A stretch of 64,000 nucleotides of DNA. Origin: Liolophura sinensis (lineage: Eukaryota > Mollusca > Polyplacophora > Chitonida > Chitonidae). The notes below the pieces were generated by a model. That model ran no database searches. It was not told the origin of the DNA and saw only the letters and a list, made by a program, of their open reading frames with translations. Where the stretch lies: assembly GCF_032854445.1 (NCBI RefSeq), contig NC_088296.1, positions 6,933,435-6,997,434 of the forward strand, given 5' to 3'. Shown one piece after another: positions 34,031 through 44,748 of the stretch; the first letter of the stretch is position 1; every line of letters begins with the position of its first letter. The translations under genes were made by a program, and so were the position numbers.

Positions 34031-35283
34031 ATACAATTTTAATGGCTCTTCCGGTTTTTTGGGGGGTTTTTTGCACGAAAAGGGAAGCAAAATCAACACT
34101 TCCGGTGGAGCTAGGACCTTGGTCCAATGGTTATTCCCCACTATAGTTAGTCACGAGCGTTCCAATTTAGTAATCCAAAACTAATTATTTAAGCTCCAAG
34201 ATCCAGTCTTGAACTACCTGGACTGTAGAATCTCCGTTGTCCCCCAAAGACCTTGGCTACTCCTATCTCAGAGAGAGGTGTTTTGCGTTTTTTCGTTCTT
34301 CATGTATGCATTTTCAGCATGGTTTGGATGGTGTATACAGGGACACGGGCAGACAAAAACGTTTTAATTCCTGGAAATTCTAAATTCACAATGACTGGAC
34401 AATGTATTTTAACACAACGGAGCGAGAAAGAAGGTAATGCCCTACAGCCTGGCTTGGATGTGTGTGCTTACATTGTGTATACGATCTTACGATTCAGGCA
34501 CTCCTGACGTCATCGTTATATGTCGTAGCAAACGCGGCTAGCGGGAACGATCTTACGTATACATGCATCGATAAGGATCTTACCGTAAGAACGGAACGTA
34601 TAGCTTTTTATTTTTGTGATGTTGCATAACCGAGATATTGCAGCTCGAAGAAGGCAAAACCACCCACATTGAGACAATGGAAAGCGTTACCATGTTATCA
34701 AATTTATCCAATCAGGTGCGAGCAATGTCCGTAACCCGATACTTGTCTGCATGTTTCCGCTTACGTCACTCGAACTGTGCTTCGCCTTTTTATCATATGA
34801 CCGTTGGCTACATTCAGATGACGCTACATCGTGTTGCCGGTTGCTCTAACATGGCCCATCCCATGGCCTCGTAATAATTCCTAATTACAAACTGATTTAT
34901 TGCGTTATCACGCAAGCGCACTAGAAAGAAAATTGGGTTTGATCGTTTAGGTTTCATTCCTCTCCTTTCCAGACTGAGTCAGGTTATAATATTTGTTGTC
35001 TTTCAGGACAGAATTCTTTAGGAAAAATTGTTAGGATTATGACGTCAGCACAGCGAAGGGCACGGTGTGGGGTTTCATAGCTCCACCTATAATATATGTC
35101 GTCTTGGGACGACTTTCCACAGCATGCACTTTAGAATGGAACCTGTTATTGCATTCCTGAGCTAAAACATTGCATGCCTATAGCTATTTAATCGTCTGAA
35201 TAGTTCCAATGTCCGCCATTCAAAGCGGTTTACCGAATAAGACTGACATTATTTTGTGCCCGTATTTTCATGCCTCACTAAAA
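34031..35283. other. Intergenic, nothing supported
   Basis: Two open frames (about 34253-34507 and 34638-34874) lack recognisable domains, and the first lacks an ATG start. No repeat family is evident. Confidence 0.4.
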
Positions 35284-35566
35284 AATTATTTATTTATTTA
35301 TTTATTTATTTGATTCTTTCTACTCAAGAATGTTTGGTCAAGTGGTTATCGTGCCTGTGAGGCGCAAAAGGCCTCTCACTAATGCGGTGGCTGTGAGTTC
35401 AAGTCAAGCTCATGCTGGCTTCCTCTTAGGTCTCAATCGGGAAGGCGTCGCGGTAACCTGTGGATGTGTGTATCACCTAGCACCATATCCCTGGCCGGTA
35501 TCATGTACTGAGTGAAATATTCTTCAGGTCGGCGTAAAATACCAATCACATCAATCAAATGAGGAA
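35284..35566 (+). repeat. SINE family A copies: inverted tail plus diverged plus-strand copy
   Basis: Positions 35284-35328 are a minus-strand tail (ATTTATTTATTTATTTATTTG then TACTCAAGAATG). Positions 35375-35566 are a diverged plus-strand copy with TGCGGTGGCTGTGAGTTCAA, CATGCTGGCTTCCTCTTAGG and GGCGTAAAATACCAATCACA. Confidence 0.75.
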
Positions 35567-35648
35567 TTTTTCACTCCAGTATAGATACAGAATCCATGCA
35601 GCACAAATATTGGTTGTGAAAATATGTAAATAAGCTTAAAACCAATGA

Positions 35649-35925
35649 GGGGCCTCGGTGGCGCATTTGGTTAGCGCGCTAGCGCAGCATAATGACCCAG
35701 GCTCCTCTCACCAATGCGGTCGCTGTGAGTTCGTTCAGCTCAGGCTGGCTTCCTCTCCGGCCGTAAGTGGGAAGGTCCTGCAACAACCTGCGGATGGTCG
35801 TGGGTTTTCACCGGGCTCTGCCCGATTTCCTCCCACCATAATGCTGGTCGCCGTCGTAAAAGTGAAATATTCTTGAGTACGGCGTAAAACACCAATTAAA
35901 TAAATAAATAAATAAATGAATAAAA
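35649..35925 (+). repeat. SINE family A, full-length
   Basis: Complete, with head GGGGCCTCGGTGGCGCATTT, TTAGCGCGCTAGCGCAGC, GCGGTCGCTGTGAGTTC and the full body, TACGGCGTAAAACACCAATT and an AAATAAATAAATGAAT tail. It is the second full copy in the window after 11016. Confidence 0.95.
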
Positions 35926-36584
35926 CCAGTGATATTGGTAGATCTGGTATGAATAGGTTTATATTTTCATGGGAAAAAATAACTGATTAATATGTTATAT
36001 AAATCAATGTGATGTTTACTTAACTGCAGCTTTACATGGTATATATACACGTATATGTAATATATATAAGTGGTTTATGTAAGTTTTACGTACATCTAAA
36101 ACAAAACATCCAGTGTTTCTAGCGATGCATGAACTTTAAGCGAACCAGTGAAGCTGTAAGTCAGCCTAGTGCAGTGTGATCGTTTCGTCCGTGCGTTTTT
36201 CAGGTTACGTTTTTTGACCTTGGACTTGGTACAGCAAATTCACCACTTTCGGGTGTAAGTCTATCACGAATTTTGGATGTCCATTAAAAAGCAGAACTAG
36301 TTCATTGATAGAAATAACGAACTGCCCCAGGCTATGTAATGTTTCATGACCTTCTCAATGTGCTATCGACCTGGTCCTCTCGCCATGTCATTGCCTTAGG
36401 CTTAGGGATCGCGCCCAGACACGTATCACCGTGAATAGACAATGACGGATTGTAGTTATTTCCATTTTACAAAAAGCCTTTATTTGCTTCCTACGGAAAC
36501 AAGGAAGTCATAAGACTTCGTAAATGATTTACGGTATACCTACGTTATAGTGAATGTATAAGGAGAAATTTTAATATTGCTCCT

Positions 36585-36748
36585 CTCCAGTCCGGTCGTA
36601 CGTGGATAGGTCTTGCGGCAACCTGCGGATGGTCGTGGGTTTCCCCCGGGCTCTGCCCGGTTTCCACCCACCATAATGCTGGCCGCCGTCGTAAAAGTGA
36701 AATATTCTTGAGTACGGTGAAAAACAGCAATCAAATAAATCAATAAAT
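36585..36748 (+). repeat. SINE family A, head lost
   Basis: It runs from CCAGTCCGGTCGTACGTGG through GCGGCAACCTGCGGATGG and CCACCATAATGCTGGCCGCC to AAAAACAGCAATCAAATAAA. Confidence 0.9.
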
Positions 36749-36996
36749 TTTAATACTGCGATGAATATTAGTCTTCCCATATTTGTTCAAACAAGCTAAA
36801 TTCATGCACAACTATTATTTGATTTGATGAAACCATATGACTGTATATCACCGGTAAACGTATTGAGCAATGAACTTGCGTGTATGATGTTTTGACTAAA
36901 TACAAATATCATTAATAATCAAAAAGACTTTAGATGTTGATTCAAATTTTATTCCAATTTCCTGTAACCGTGAAATCTTTGGAGGTGTCCTAGATT

Positions 36997-37172
36997 ATTT
37001 GATTTATTTATTGATTTCATTGGTGTTTTACGCCTTACTCAAGAATATATCACTTATACGACGGCGGTCAGCATTATGGTGGGAGGAAACCGGGCAGAGG
37101 GAAACCCTCGACCATCCGCAGGTTGCTGCTACACCTTCCCATGTACAGCCGGAGAGGAAGCCAGCATGGAGT
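36997..37172 (-). repeat. SINE family A, minus strand
   Basis: It shows the tail TTTATTTATTGATTTCATTG, ACGCCTTACTCAAGAATATA, GACGGCGGTCAGCATTATGG, and CGGAGAGGAAGCCAGCATGG at the far end. Confidence 0.92.
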
Positions 37173-37384
37173 CCTAGATTAAATATGAATGAAGGGAAGG
37201 GGATGCCGGGAGGGCTGGGAAATCGGATTAGGCCATCATCGTAACATCAATGGCACGGCCAAACTACGATAATACATTAAAATGGCCTTAACTGGCCCTA
37301 TATACGGAAGCTAGAGGTTACACATTTTGACCCCATAGTTTAAGTGATTTGGGCCAGGCAAAACGGAATTTAAGCTGCAAACCT

Positions 37385-38325
37385 TTGGACGTGAGAGTCT
37401 TTGGAAGAGTGAAACCTCGTACGAGTGAATCGTGAAAAGAGGGAACCTTTGGACAGGAGACCTTTCTGACGATTGAATCTTTGTACGATTCAACTGTCGA
37501 AAGGGAAACCTTCGGATGAGAGAACTTTGGGACGATTGAATTTTCGTGTGAGTCAACCGTCGAAAGATAAAATCTTCGGACAAGAGAAATTCCGGAAAGG
37601 AAACCTTTGGACTAGCGAAACTTAATGTGACAAGAGAACCTTCGTATGAGCTAACCGTCGTACAAGAGAACCTTCGTATGAGCAAACCATCGCACGAGAG
37701 AACCTTCGTATGAGCAAACCATCGTACGAGAGAACCTTCGTATGAGCTAACCATCGTACGAGAGGACCTTCGTATGAGCAAACCATCGCACGAGAGAACC
37801 TTCGTATGAGCAAACCATCGAACGAAAGAACCTTCGTATGAGCTAACCATCGTACGAGAGGACCTTCGTATGAGCAAACCATCGTACGAGAGGACCTTCG
37901 TACGAGCTAACCATCGTACGAGAGGACCTTCGTACGAGCTAACCATCGTACGAGAGAACCTTCGTATAAGCAAACCACCGCATGAGAGAACCTTCGTATG
38001 AGGAAACCATCGTACGAGAGGACCTTTGTATGAGCAAACCATCGCACGAGAGAACCTTCGTATGAGCTAACTATCGTACGAGAGGACCTTCGTATGAGCT
38101 AACCATCGTACAAGAGAACCTTCGTATGAGCAAACCATCGTACGAGAGAACCTTCGTATGAGCAAACCATCGTACGAGAGAACCTTCGTATGAGCTAGCT
38201 ATCGTACGAGAGGACCTTCGTATGACCAAACCATCGTACGAGAGGACCTTCGTATGAGCAGACCATCGTACGAGAGAACATTTGTATGAGCAAGCTATCG
38301 TCCGAGAGGACCTTCGGATGATTGA
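37385..38325 (-). repeat. 32-bp minisatellite (ACCTTCGTATGAGCAAACCA), with diverged flank
   Basis: From ~37625 to 38325 about 22 units of exactly ~32 bp repeat ACCTTCGTATGAGCAAACCA + TCGTACGAGAGA. Positions 37385-37625 hold an older, diverged stretch with the same rhythm (GAAACCTTTGGAC, GACGATTGAA). Each unit contains the self-complementary TCGTACGA. A ~240-codon minus-strand frame is a by-product of the repeat. Confidence 0.95.
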
Positions 38326-39200
38326 GCATTCACCGTTATGGTCTCGGAACAGGTATCATGGTAAACACTGTCAATCTGAACTCCATGAATCTAGTCCAAA
38401 AACTATTTCTAGAACTGCGCAATACTGGCATACCGACTGATGGCTTGGCTTGTTAATTGTAGTCTAGCTGACGGGCAATTAAAAATGTTAAGTTGGGGGG
38501 GGGGGTCACATTTTCAGAATTCTTTTAATATAAAAGGGCTACAACATGGAAAAGAAAACTCAGTTAGCGACGACAGTGTGATGAGCCAGTTTGCGGGCCT
38601 CTTAATTGTACGTTGATTTAACAATTAGTGTTATTGTAATATTAGTCTCCATTGTTATTTCCCTTTGGTTTATCCATTCCAGAGCCGTATTTCTGTCAAA
38701 TACCTCATTGTACCCCCCCCCCCTCCCCCATGCTCCCCTCTTAACATTTTTACACGGAGGAACGTTAATTGCGCAGTTCCGGCTGTATAAGTTTATCGAA
38801 CTACATAGGCCTAACAGTGGCATTATACTGAAGTTTTAAATTTTGACCTAAATTGAAAATGGCTTTGTGGAAGCTGTCATGGCCGCCGACATAGATTTTC
38901 TTCTTTTCTTTTCTATTTTTAGAGTGTATCTAAATGTAAACATAAAAAGATTCCGCTTTTTGAGTTTTCAGTGCACGTGACAATTAAATTCATCATCGAA
39001 AACTCCGGACAAATGCTTCATTATCCCAGCTTCTCTGCCACTACCGCTACACCAAAGGAAAATTTCAACTAGCTTTGTTGTACATAGTAAAGGCTTCTCC
39101 TTGTTACTGCAGAATCAGTCAGGTAGTTTCTCTGGACGATGGGACTAGTGCAAACAGATGTCTTGCTAACTGAATACGCAGCAAGTCTGTAGACAAAGCT
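38326..39200. other. Intergenic; repeat E remnant
   Basis: Positions 38537-38582 resemble inverted repeat E (GGGCTACAACATGGAAAAGA, TTAGCGACGACAGTGTGAT). Poly-G (38490s) and poly-C (38714-38727) runs are present. No gene is seen. Confidence 0.5.
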
Positions 39201-39204
39201 TAAC

Positions 39205-39705
39205 TATTGATCAGGTACCTGGCGGAAGTGTACCAGATGTGTAAAGTCAATTGATGAGGTACTTTGCACAAGTTTACAAGATGTGTAAAGTCAACTGATG
39301 AGGTACTTGGCGGAAGTGTACCAGATGTGTAAAGTCAATTGATGAGGTACTTTGCACAAGTTTACAAGATGTGTAAGGTCAACTGATGAGGTACTTGGCA
39401 GAAGTTTAAAAGATGTGTAAAGTCAACTGATGAGGTACTTGGCAGAAGTTTAAAAGATGTGTAAAGTCAATTATTGACGTACTTGGCAGAAGTTTACCAG
39501 ATGTGTACAGTCAATTGATGAGGTACTTGGCAGAAGTTTACCAGATATGTAAAGTCAATTGATGAGGTACTTGGCAGAAGTTTAACAGATGTGTTAAGTC
39601 AATTGGTGAGGTACTTGGCAGAAATTTACCAGATGTGTAAAGTCAATTTATGAAGTACTTGGCAAGAGTTTACCAGATGTGTATAGTAAGTGGATGAAGT
39701 ACTAG
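39205..39705 (+). repeat. 44-45-bp minisatellite
   Basis: About eleven units are built on GATGAGGTACTTGGCAGAAG + TTTACCAGATGTGTAAAGTCAA. Early units alternate between CTTGGCGGAAGTGTACC and CTTTGCACAAGTTTACAA types, a two-unit higher-order pattern (39250-39385). Confidence 0.92.
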
Positions 39706-39766
39706 CACACTGTTGTCGCTGTTCTGGTTTTACTCTCTATACAATATTAATATTTTTGTACTGGTA

Positions 39767-39905
39767 ACAGTAAGCTGTTGACAGTAATTGTAAGCTGCTG
39801 ACAGTGATTGTAAGCTGTTGACAGTGATTGTAAGCTGCTGACAGTGATTGTAAGCTGCTGACAGTGATTGTAAGCTGCTGACAGTGATTGCTAGCTGGTG
39901 GAAGT
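39767..39905 (-). repeat. 20-bp minisatellite (GTAAGCTGCTGACAGTGATT)
   Basis: Seven units of exactly 20 bp differ by one or two bases. A repeat-E fragment (CTGTTCTGGTTTTACTCTCT) lies directly upstream at 39718-39738. Confidence 0.93.
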
Positions 39906-39941
39906 GATCGTAGTACCATTCATTGAGGACCACTTGCCTTT

Positions 39942-40105
39942 CACCAATATGGAATAAGGGTGTAAGTGGGAAGGTACATCAGCATCCTGCACAAAGTGTG
40001 TCGTTTATCTCTATCCGGGCTCTCCGGTTTCCTCCGTACATAAAACTCACCGCTATCGTATATAAGTGACAAGTTCTTGAATAAACAATCATTCAATAAA
40101 TCAAT
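39942..40105 (+). repeat. SINE family A, degraded
   Basis: It shows TTTCACCAATATGGAATAAG, GTAAGTGGGAAGGTACATCA, CGGGCTCTCCGGTTTCCTCC and a CAATCATTCAATAAATCAAT tail. It is strongly diverged. Confidence 0.65.
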
Positions 40106-40130
40106 CAACAAATCAGTTCATTTCTATGGA

Positions 40131-40345
40131 GGGCCAAATTAACATTTAATCGAGAATTATCGATATCACTAATTCATTTATTGAAATCGATAAATGGCTA
40201 TTTATCGATATCGATAAATAAATCAGCGATATCTATAATTTATTATCGATATCTATAATTTATTATCGATATCTATAATTTATTATCGATATCGATAATT
40301 CATTTGTCGATATCGATAATTCTCGATTAAATGTTAATTTGGCCC
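40131..40345. repeat. Foldback element with perfect 37-bp inverted ends
   Basis: Positions 40131-40167 (GGGCCAAATTAACATTTAAT…) are matched exactly, in reverse complement, by 40309-40345 (…ATTAAATGTTAATTTGGCCC). The interior is made of ATCGATATCGATAA-type palindromic units and three 20-bp ATATCTATAATTTATTATCG units. The whole could fold into a long hairpin. No coding capacity, and no clear target duplication. Confidence 0.93.
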
Positions 40346-40969
40346 CTCATACATTTCATGTTGGTAATACTTTTAAAAAAAAATGAAAAAGATTTGGAAT
40401 AAAGGAAAGTATCTTTAGGTATTTCTAAACCAGTGACGTTCATTAACTTACTATTAACACCAGAACATTGTGTTTATGGTGCTAGAGGGCGTAAAAGTTG
40501 TCTCCATTCACATATTCATTTGGACAATGAGCATAAATGCCTAAATTTGGGTAAATTAACAATTCACTAGTTACGTGTAGTAATTTGCCTACTATCAAAG
40601 GGTCGTCGCTCTTCTACATGGTTTTACTCGCTGTGTTGTTGTCTATTATAATACGTGTAGTTGTTGCATTTCGTCGGCGTCGTCGCTTGCTTGAAGCCTT
40701 CTGCTTGCAGATGTTGCGCGTTTTTGTTGAGTTTTGGTCATATAACCTGACATGTGTGTGGAGCGTGAGAATATCGTCCTCAAAGACGCAGCCATTCTTC
40801 TTTACACGAATTACACCATGTTTGACAATCGTGTGTAACGGGAGATCTCTACGGTCTTCGTTATTCACACGTTACCTCGGATTGCTATAGTCACGTACGT
40901 GAACTGGGCAGCACTGGATGTCTCGTGTACCAAACATGGAGGACAATGACCTAGAGACTGACGTGTATA
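40346..40969. other. Intergenic with a repeat E fragment
   Basis: Positions 40603-40652 (GTCGTCGCTCTTCTACATGG, TTTTACTCGCTGTGTTGTTG) match repeat E. No gene is seen. Confidence 0.5.
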
Positions 40970-41233
40970 CACTCAAAAATTAATCTGTTAAGTTTAACAG
41001 AAAGTCTGTTGCCTGAGTGATGCTAGAAAGTGTTCTGTTATTATAACATACTATTCTGTCATGCTTAATATAATATTCTGTTAGTCTAATGGCATCTTTA
41101 TGTTGAGTTAATAGAATATGTGTGTTACATTTAACAGCACAGTTTGCTACAAAAACGGAATACATTCTAGTATCACCTGAAAACAGAGTTTCCGTTAATA
41201 TAAACAGATTAATTTATTAGTTTATTTAGAGTG
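40970..41233. mobile_element. MITE family 1, copy 1
   Basis: The left end CACTCAAAAATTAATCTGTT is mirrored on the right by AACAGATTAATTT and a terminal GAGTG. Subterminal pairs also match (GTGATGCTAGAA against TTCTAGTATCAC). The length is ~264 bp, without an open frame. The right end carries extra AT-rich bases, and a TA lies at the left boundary. Confidence 0.85.
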
Positions 41234-41283
41234 CAGGCAGATGGCGCAGTGCCAGCGCGAAGAACTGAAACTTCCGAGGGAGC

Positions 41284-41368
41284 GAAACTTGGCGGAGTGG
41301 TATGAGGTGTGCAACTTCTGTCCGCGGTCACACGAGTCGCGAGTTCAATTCCGGCTTATGACAGAGGT
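41284..41368 (+). repeat. tRNA-like segment (SINE head)
   Basis: It carries an A-box-like TTGGCGGAGTGGTATGAGG and a B-box GCGAGTTCAATTCCGGC spaced as in a long-variable-arm (Leu/Ser-type) tRNA. The terminal stem does not pair, so a functional tRNA is unlikely. It lies between two related MITEs. Confidence 0.5.
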
Positions 41369-41496
41369 CTTTTAGCTCCCCACGCTCTCATTGCTCGTTG
41401 AGTTTTGGCGGCAGTAAGCGGTCGATCTCGCCCATGTGGCCGTTTGTGTTGTACAACGTTCACTGAAGACCACTTGTCTTCTCTGTAGGTCATATA

Positions 41497-41766
41497 CACT
41501 CCAAAAATTAATCTGTTACATGTAACAGGATATCCCTGTTATCTGAGTGATGCTGGTATGTATTGTGTTACTGAGCAGCAGTTATTCTGTTAAATATAAC
41601 ACACAAATTCTATTAATTTAGCATAACCATTCTATTAGAACCATTCTATACTAACAAGATATTATGTTGAATATGCCATAATATTTTGTTATAATAACAG
41701 AATACATTCTGGCATCGCTCAGACAACAGACTTTCTGATGAATTTAACAGATTAGTTTTTTGAGTG
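41497..41766. mobile_element. MITE family 1, copy 2, intact with TA target site
   Basis: This 270-bp element begins CACTCCAAAAATTAATCTGTT and ends AACAGATTAGTTTTTTGAGTG. It is flanked on both sides by TA, as expected for Tc1/mariner-type insertion. It is internally AT-rich with GTTATAATAACAG-like palindromes and has no coding capacity. Confidence 0.9.
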
Positions 41767-41768
41767 TA

Positions 41769-42045
41769 TGCTTGTGAGGTTTATGCTGCTCACTCATGTT
41801 TCTTCCATCCATAGAAAAACAACCCACACACCCACCCTCGTGTAAGTGAAACTTTCTTCAGTATGATGACATTACTGTCTTTGTTGTCTAATGCCGATAT
41901 TAGACAACAATCAGGTAAATAAATAAATCGATAAATAAATACATGGGGGCCCAAGCTCGAAATTACAGGGGCTTGTCATTGTACGGTAAATGTGATGACA
42001 ACACAATATGTTGAGTATTACTATATCAGTGATACAATATAATAA
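41769..42045. other. Intergenic, possible SINE-A tail remnant
   Basis: GTGTAAGTGAAACTTTCTTC at ~41851 and AAATAAATCGATAAATAAAT at ~41921 hint at a worn SINE-A end. Nothing else. Confidence 0.4.
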
Positions 42046-42046
42046 T

Positions 42047-42047
42047 T

Positions 42048-42107
<60 letters not shown>
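42047..42107 (+). repeat. (AAT)n microsatellite
   Basis: About twenty uninterrupted AAT units. Confidence 0.97.
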
Positions 42108-42406
42108 TATTGCAATCAATTTCACTGCATTCTAATTATGCTTAAGCCATGGTGCCAGGAGGCCTGTAATTGGCAGCTACGTGGGCATTTACATGAACAG
42201 TTAGGGTAAAACCATAACAGAGGTAAATTAAGCAGGCCATGCACCAGGTCGTCTTATTTAAAGGAATTATGGAAAGTGGCGCAAAAGAAATTTTCAGCTG
42301 TTCCTTTCATGACAGTTCTAGTTATATATATATGCATTTCCGAGGGTGTAATCCTACATGATCTTGACACTGGTTGCAGAATAATTTGTGGAACGGCTCA
42401 ATATAT

Positions 42407-42585
42407 ATATTTATTTATTTGATTGGCGTTTTACGCCGGACTCAAGAATATTTTATACGACGGCGGGGGAAACTCACGACCATCCGCGGGTTGCCGCCAG
42501 ACCTTCCTAGGTATTGCCGAAGAAGAAACCAGCAAGAGCTGGACTTGAACTTACAGCGACCCCACTGGTGAGAGGCCCGGGTCAG
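42407..42585 (-). repeat. SINE family A, minus strand
   Basis: The tail TTTATTTATTTGATTGGCGT is followed by ACGCCGGACTCAAGAATATT and CCACGACCATCC-like body. The head end carries AGAGCTGGACTTGAACTTAC and GGTGAGAGGCCCGGGTCA. Confidence 0.92.
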
Positions 42586-42801
42586 TATAAAATGATAGCT
42601 TGTTATATCAGTTGTCTAAACTTAAGGTGATGATTTAAATGAGCAGAAAACAAAGAGCAAAAGAAAAAAATGACCACAGGAGTATAGGGTCAATGCAGAA
42701 TAGGGCAAACAGAAGAAAAGTGCCAACAGTACAAAGGACTACGTGGGATATTACATTGGAGAAGGAGAAAAGGGCAGAAGGAGTATAGGATGAGTAAATG
42801 C

Positions 42802-43010
42802 CCCAGGTTTAATGTCAAACTTCGTCATATGATCAGGAAGAGTTATTTTATGTGTACATATACTATGTCTTCTTGTGGCACGGCGAGTTCATCCTGCCGG
42901 GGCTGAAGTATCACGCGGAAGACGTGACACCCAACTCAGTCACATTATGGTCTTTTCTATGACCCCACCCAGGTTTGATCCTGGGTCCTCCGACAGGAGT
43001 GTAAAAGCAC
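42802..43010 (-). repeat. SINE family B, minus strand
   Basis: It shows the inverted CGTCATATGA end, TACTATGTCTTCTTGTGGCA, GGGGCTGAAGTATCACGCGG, ACTCAGTCACATTATGG and a B-box-like AGGTTTGATCCTGGGTCC. Confidence 0.8.
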
Positions 43011-43104
43011 AGGGAAACATCAAGACAAGTGCATGGGGCCACATGGGAATATGGCCAGAAGTGTATGACGAAACAAGAATATGATGAAAAAGTAGGAAAG
43101 AGTT

Positions 43105-43178
43105 ATCTCCTGCCGTACGTGGGCAGGTCTGTCAGCAACCTGCAGATGGCTGTGGGTTTCCCCGGGCTCTGTAAAAAG
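43105..43178 (+). repeat. SINE family A fragment
   Basis: CCTGCCGTACGTGGGCAGGT, CAGCAACCTGCAGATGGCTG and CCCCGGGCTCTG, truncated after this. Confidence 0.8.
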
Positions 43179-43319
43179 TAAAACCACTTTTTGTGGTAAA
43201 AGATATCTTTTTCGATGATCACAATACCACGACCAATCGAATAAATGAATACAGAAAAAGTTGCAGATTTATGATGTGGAAAGAACCTGTTGGTGGTTAA
43301 GTAAGGTTTAGTTCTACGT

Positions 43320-43433
43320 CTGTCGGATCTCGGACCTTTGTGTCGGATCATTGTGTCGGGCCGTTGTGTCGGACCATTGTGTCAGACCGTTTTGTCAGAT
43401 CATTGTGTCGGATCATTGTGTCGGACCATTGTC
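43320..43433 (+). repeat. 13-bp minisatellite (TGTCGGATCATTG)
   Basis: Eight to nine units alternate TGTCGGATCATTG, TGTCGGGCCGTTG, TGTCGGACCATTG and TGTCAGACCGTTT. Confidence 0.92.
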
Positions 43434-43994
43434 AGTATTCAGTGACTGTCTGTGGTGTCATGTATGCGGTCCAACTCTCGCCACCATCGTGCGTGTTAAC
43501 TGGCAACATCTTCACTTTATGGCGAGAGCAGAAAGTGAACTTGAGTGCTATTATACATAGACCTCCCACATGCTATATAAATGATGTAGTTAGGAATTTA
43601 GCTACCAGGCCGTACAGCAGTTGTGTGTTTCTGTTCAAAACCTGTGTTAGTCTACTGTTCGCGTAAAGAATACTGTGAGACTAATAGCGTGTCTTTGGAT
43701 CATGGTGTCAGAGAGATACCGCTTTTTCAGACACGAAAGTAGAAAATGCCGTTTTTGATGTCACCAGTGGCAACCACTTCATTATAATGTCACCTTTGAA
43801 AGGGCTGGCCTTGATTCGTGAATTGTCGGTTGCTGGAAAATAAGTTCAAAGATCTTTAAGCGGAACTAAGTGGTCATGTCGGCTTTTAATGGAGCAAACT
43901 AAGGTCAGAAACTTAACAATACTTCATTGTAAGTGGTACCTTAACGCCCAATCTAATTGTCACACCAGGTGGCTTCTGTTCACAGCTAGCTGTT

Positions 43995-44122
43995 TCTTTA
44001 TAGGCGACCAATTTGGACAACAGTACAAAGATGGTCCGTGGAGCATGGAAAGGGTCCGCTCGCTGCGGGATGCAGGCATTGACACCCGCTCGGTGATAAC
44101 AAAAGTTATTACGAATGAATGA
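43995..44122 (+). CDS. Possible terminal exon of an unidentified gene
   Basis: After an acceptor-like GCTGTTTCTTTATAG at ~44004, the frame reads GDQFGQQYKDGPWSMERVRS, then LRDAGIDTRSVITKV, and stops at TGA (44120-44122). The composition is charged and protein-like, unlike neighbouring frames. No family is recognised, no upstream exon was found, and the product may be spurious. Confidence 0.2.
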
Positions 44123-44424
44123 CTACAAAGTGATAAATGTACAAGTAAAGTAGGTTTGTCGGTAATTTGTAATACCAAACATTAAGGCCTTGTATTTAGG
44201 GAACAAGTTCTTTTGAAGAGATGACATATTCATACCGTATTCCATTTTTTTTCTTTTATATTTAAGGTTTTTGTGAGGACGTTAAACACATAATAATGCC
44301 TGCGATGAATGATGGAAGTATTTGATATCCCTGCAAATGGATGTATTGCCGCGTTTATCTAGCACAGTTCATTTAACGATTTCCTCAGGGTCAGATGTTT
44401 GATGCTGGTTCAGTGAATGACCAA

Positions 44425-44748
44425 TTCAACAATTTTTCAGTCATATGACGACGAAGGAATCCTTAGGGTGTATGCAGTGTACCTCCTAGTTGCAGGACAG
44501 ATTTCCACCGCTCTTTTATGTAGTGTTGCTTCACTGAGACGACTTACCGAAGGTAAGTAAGTCGCCCCACCCGAGCCATTATACTGATACAGATCAACCA
44601 GTCGTTTCACTATCCCTTTCATGCTGAACGCCAAGCGAGGACGTTACAACTTCCTCTTTTAAAGTCTTAGTTGTGACTCGACCCAGAATTGATCCTGGAT
44701 CTACCGCTCTCCAAGCTGACGCTCTACCAACTGTGCTATATCTGCGAG
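44425..44748 (-). repeat. SINE family C, minus strand
   Basis: It is the inverse of the copy at 20603: AGTCATATGACGACGAAGGA, GTTGCTTCACTGAGACGACT, CGAGCCATTATACTGATACA and the head with AATTGATCCTGGATCTACCG and CTCTACCAACTGTGCTAT. The CACTCA tail is not visible. Confidence 0.9.

Noticed and set aside
34253-34507. Frame with a hydrophobic N-terminal stretch resembling a signal peptide
   Set aside because: It starts at TTG rather than ATG; the first ATG falls inside the hydrophobic stretch, and no donor or further exon supports it.
37311-38042. 243-codon minus-strand frame with SYEG and SSRTMV repeats
   Set aside because: It is produced by the 32-bp minisatellite. There is no start context and no domain, and a second frame is open too.
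41284-41368. Functional tRNA gene
   Set aside because: A and B boxes are present, but the ends do not form an acceptor stem and no clear anticodon arm could be drawn.
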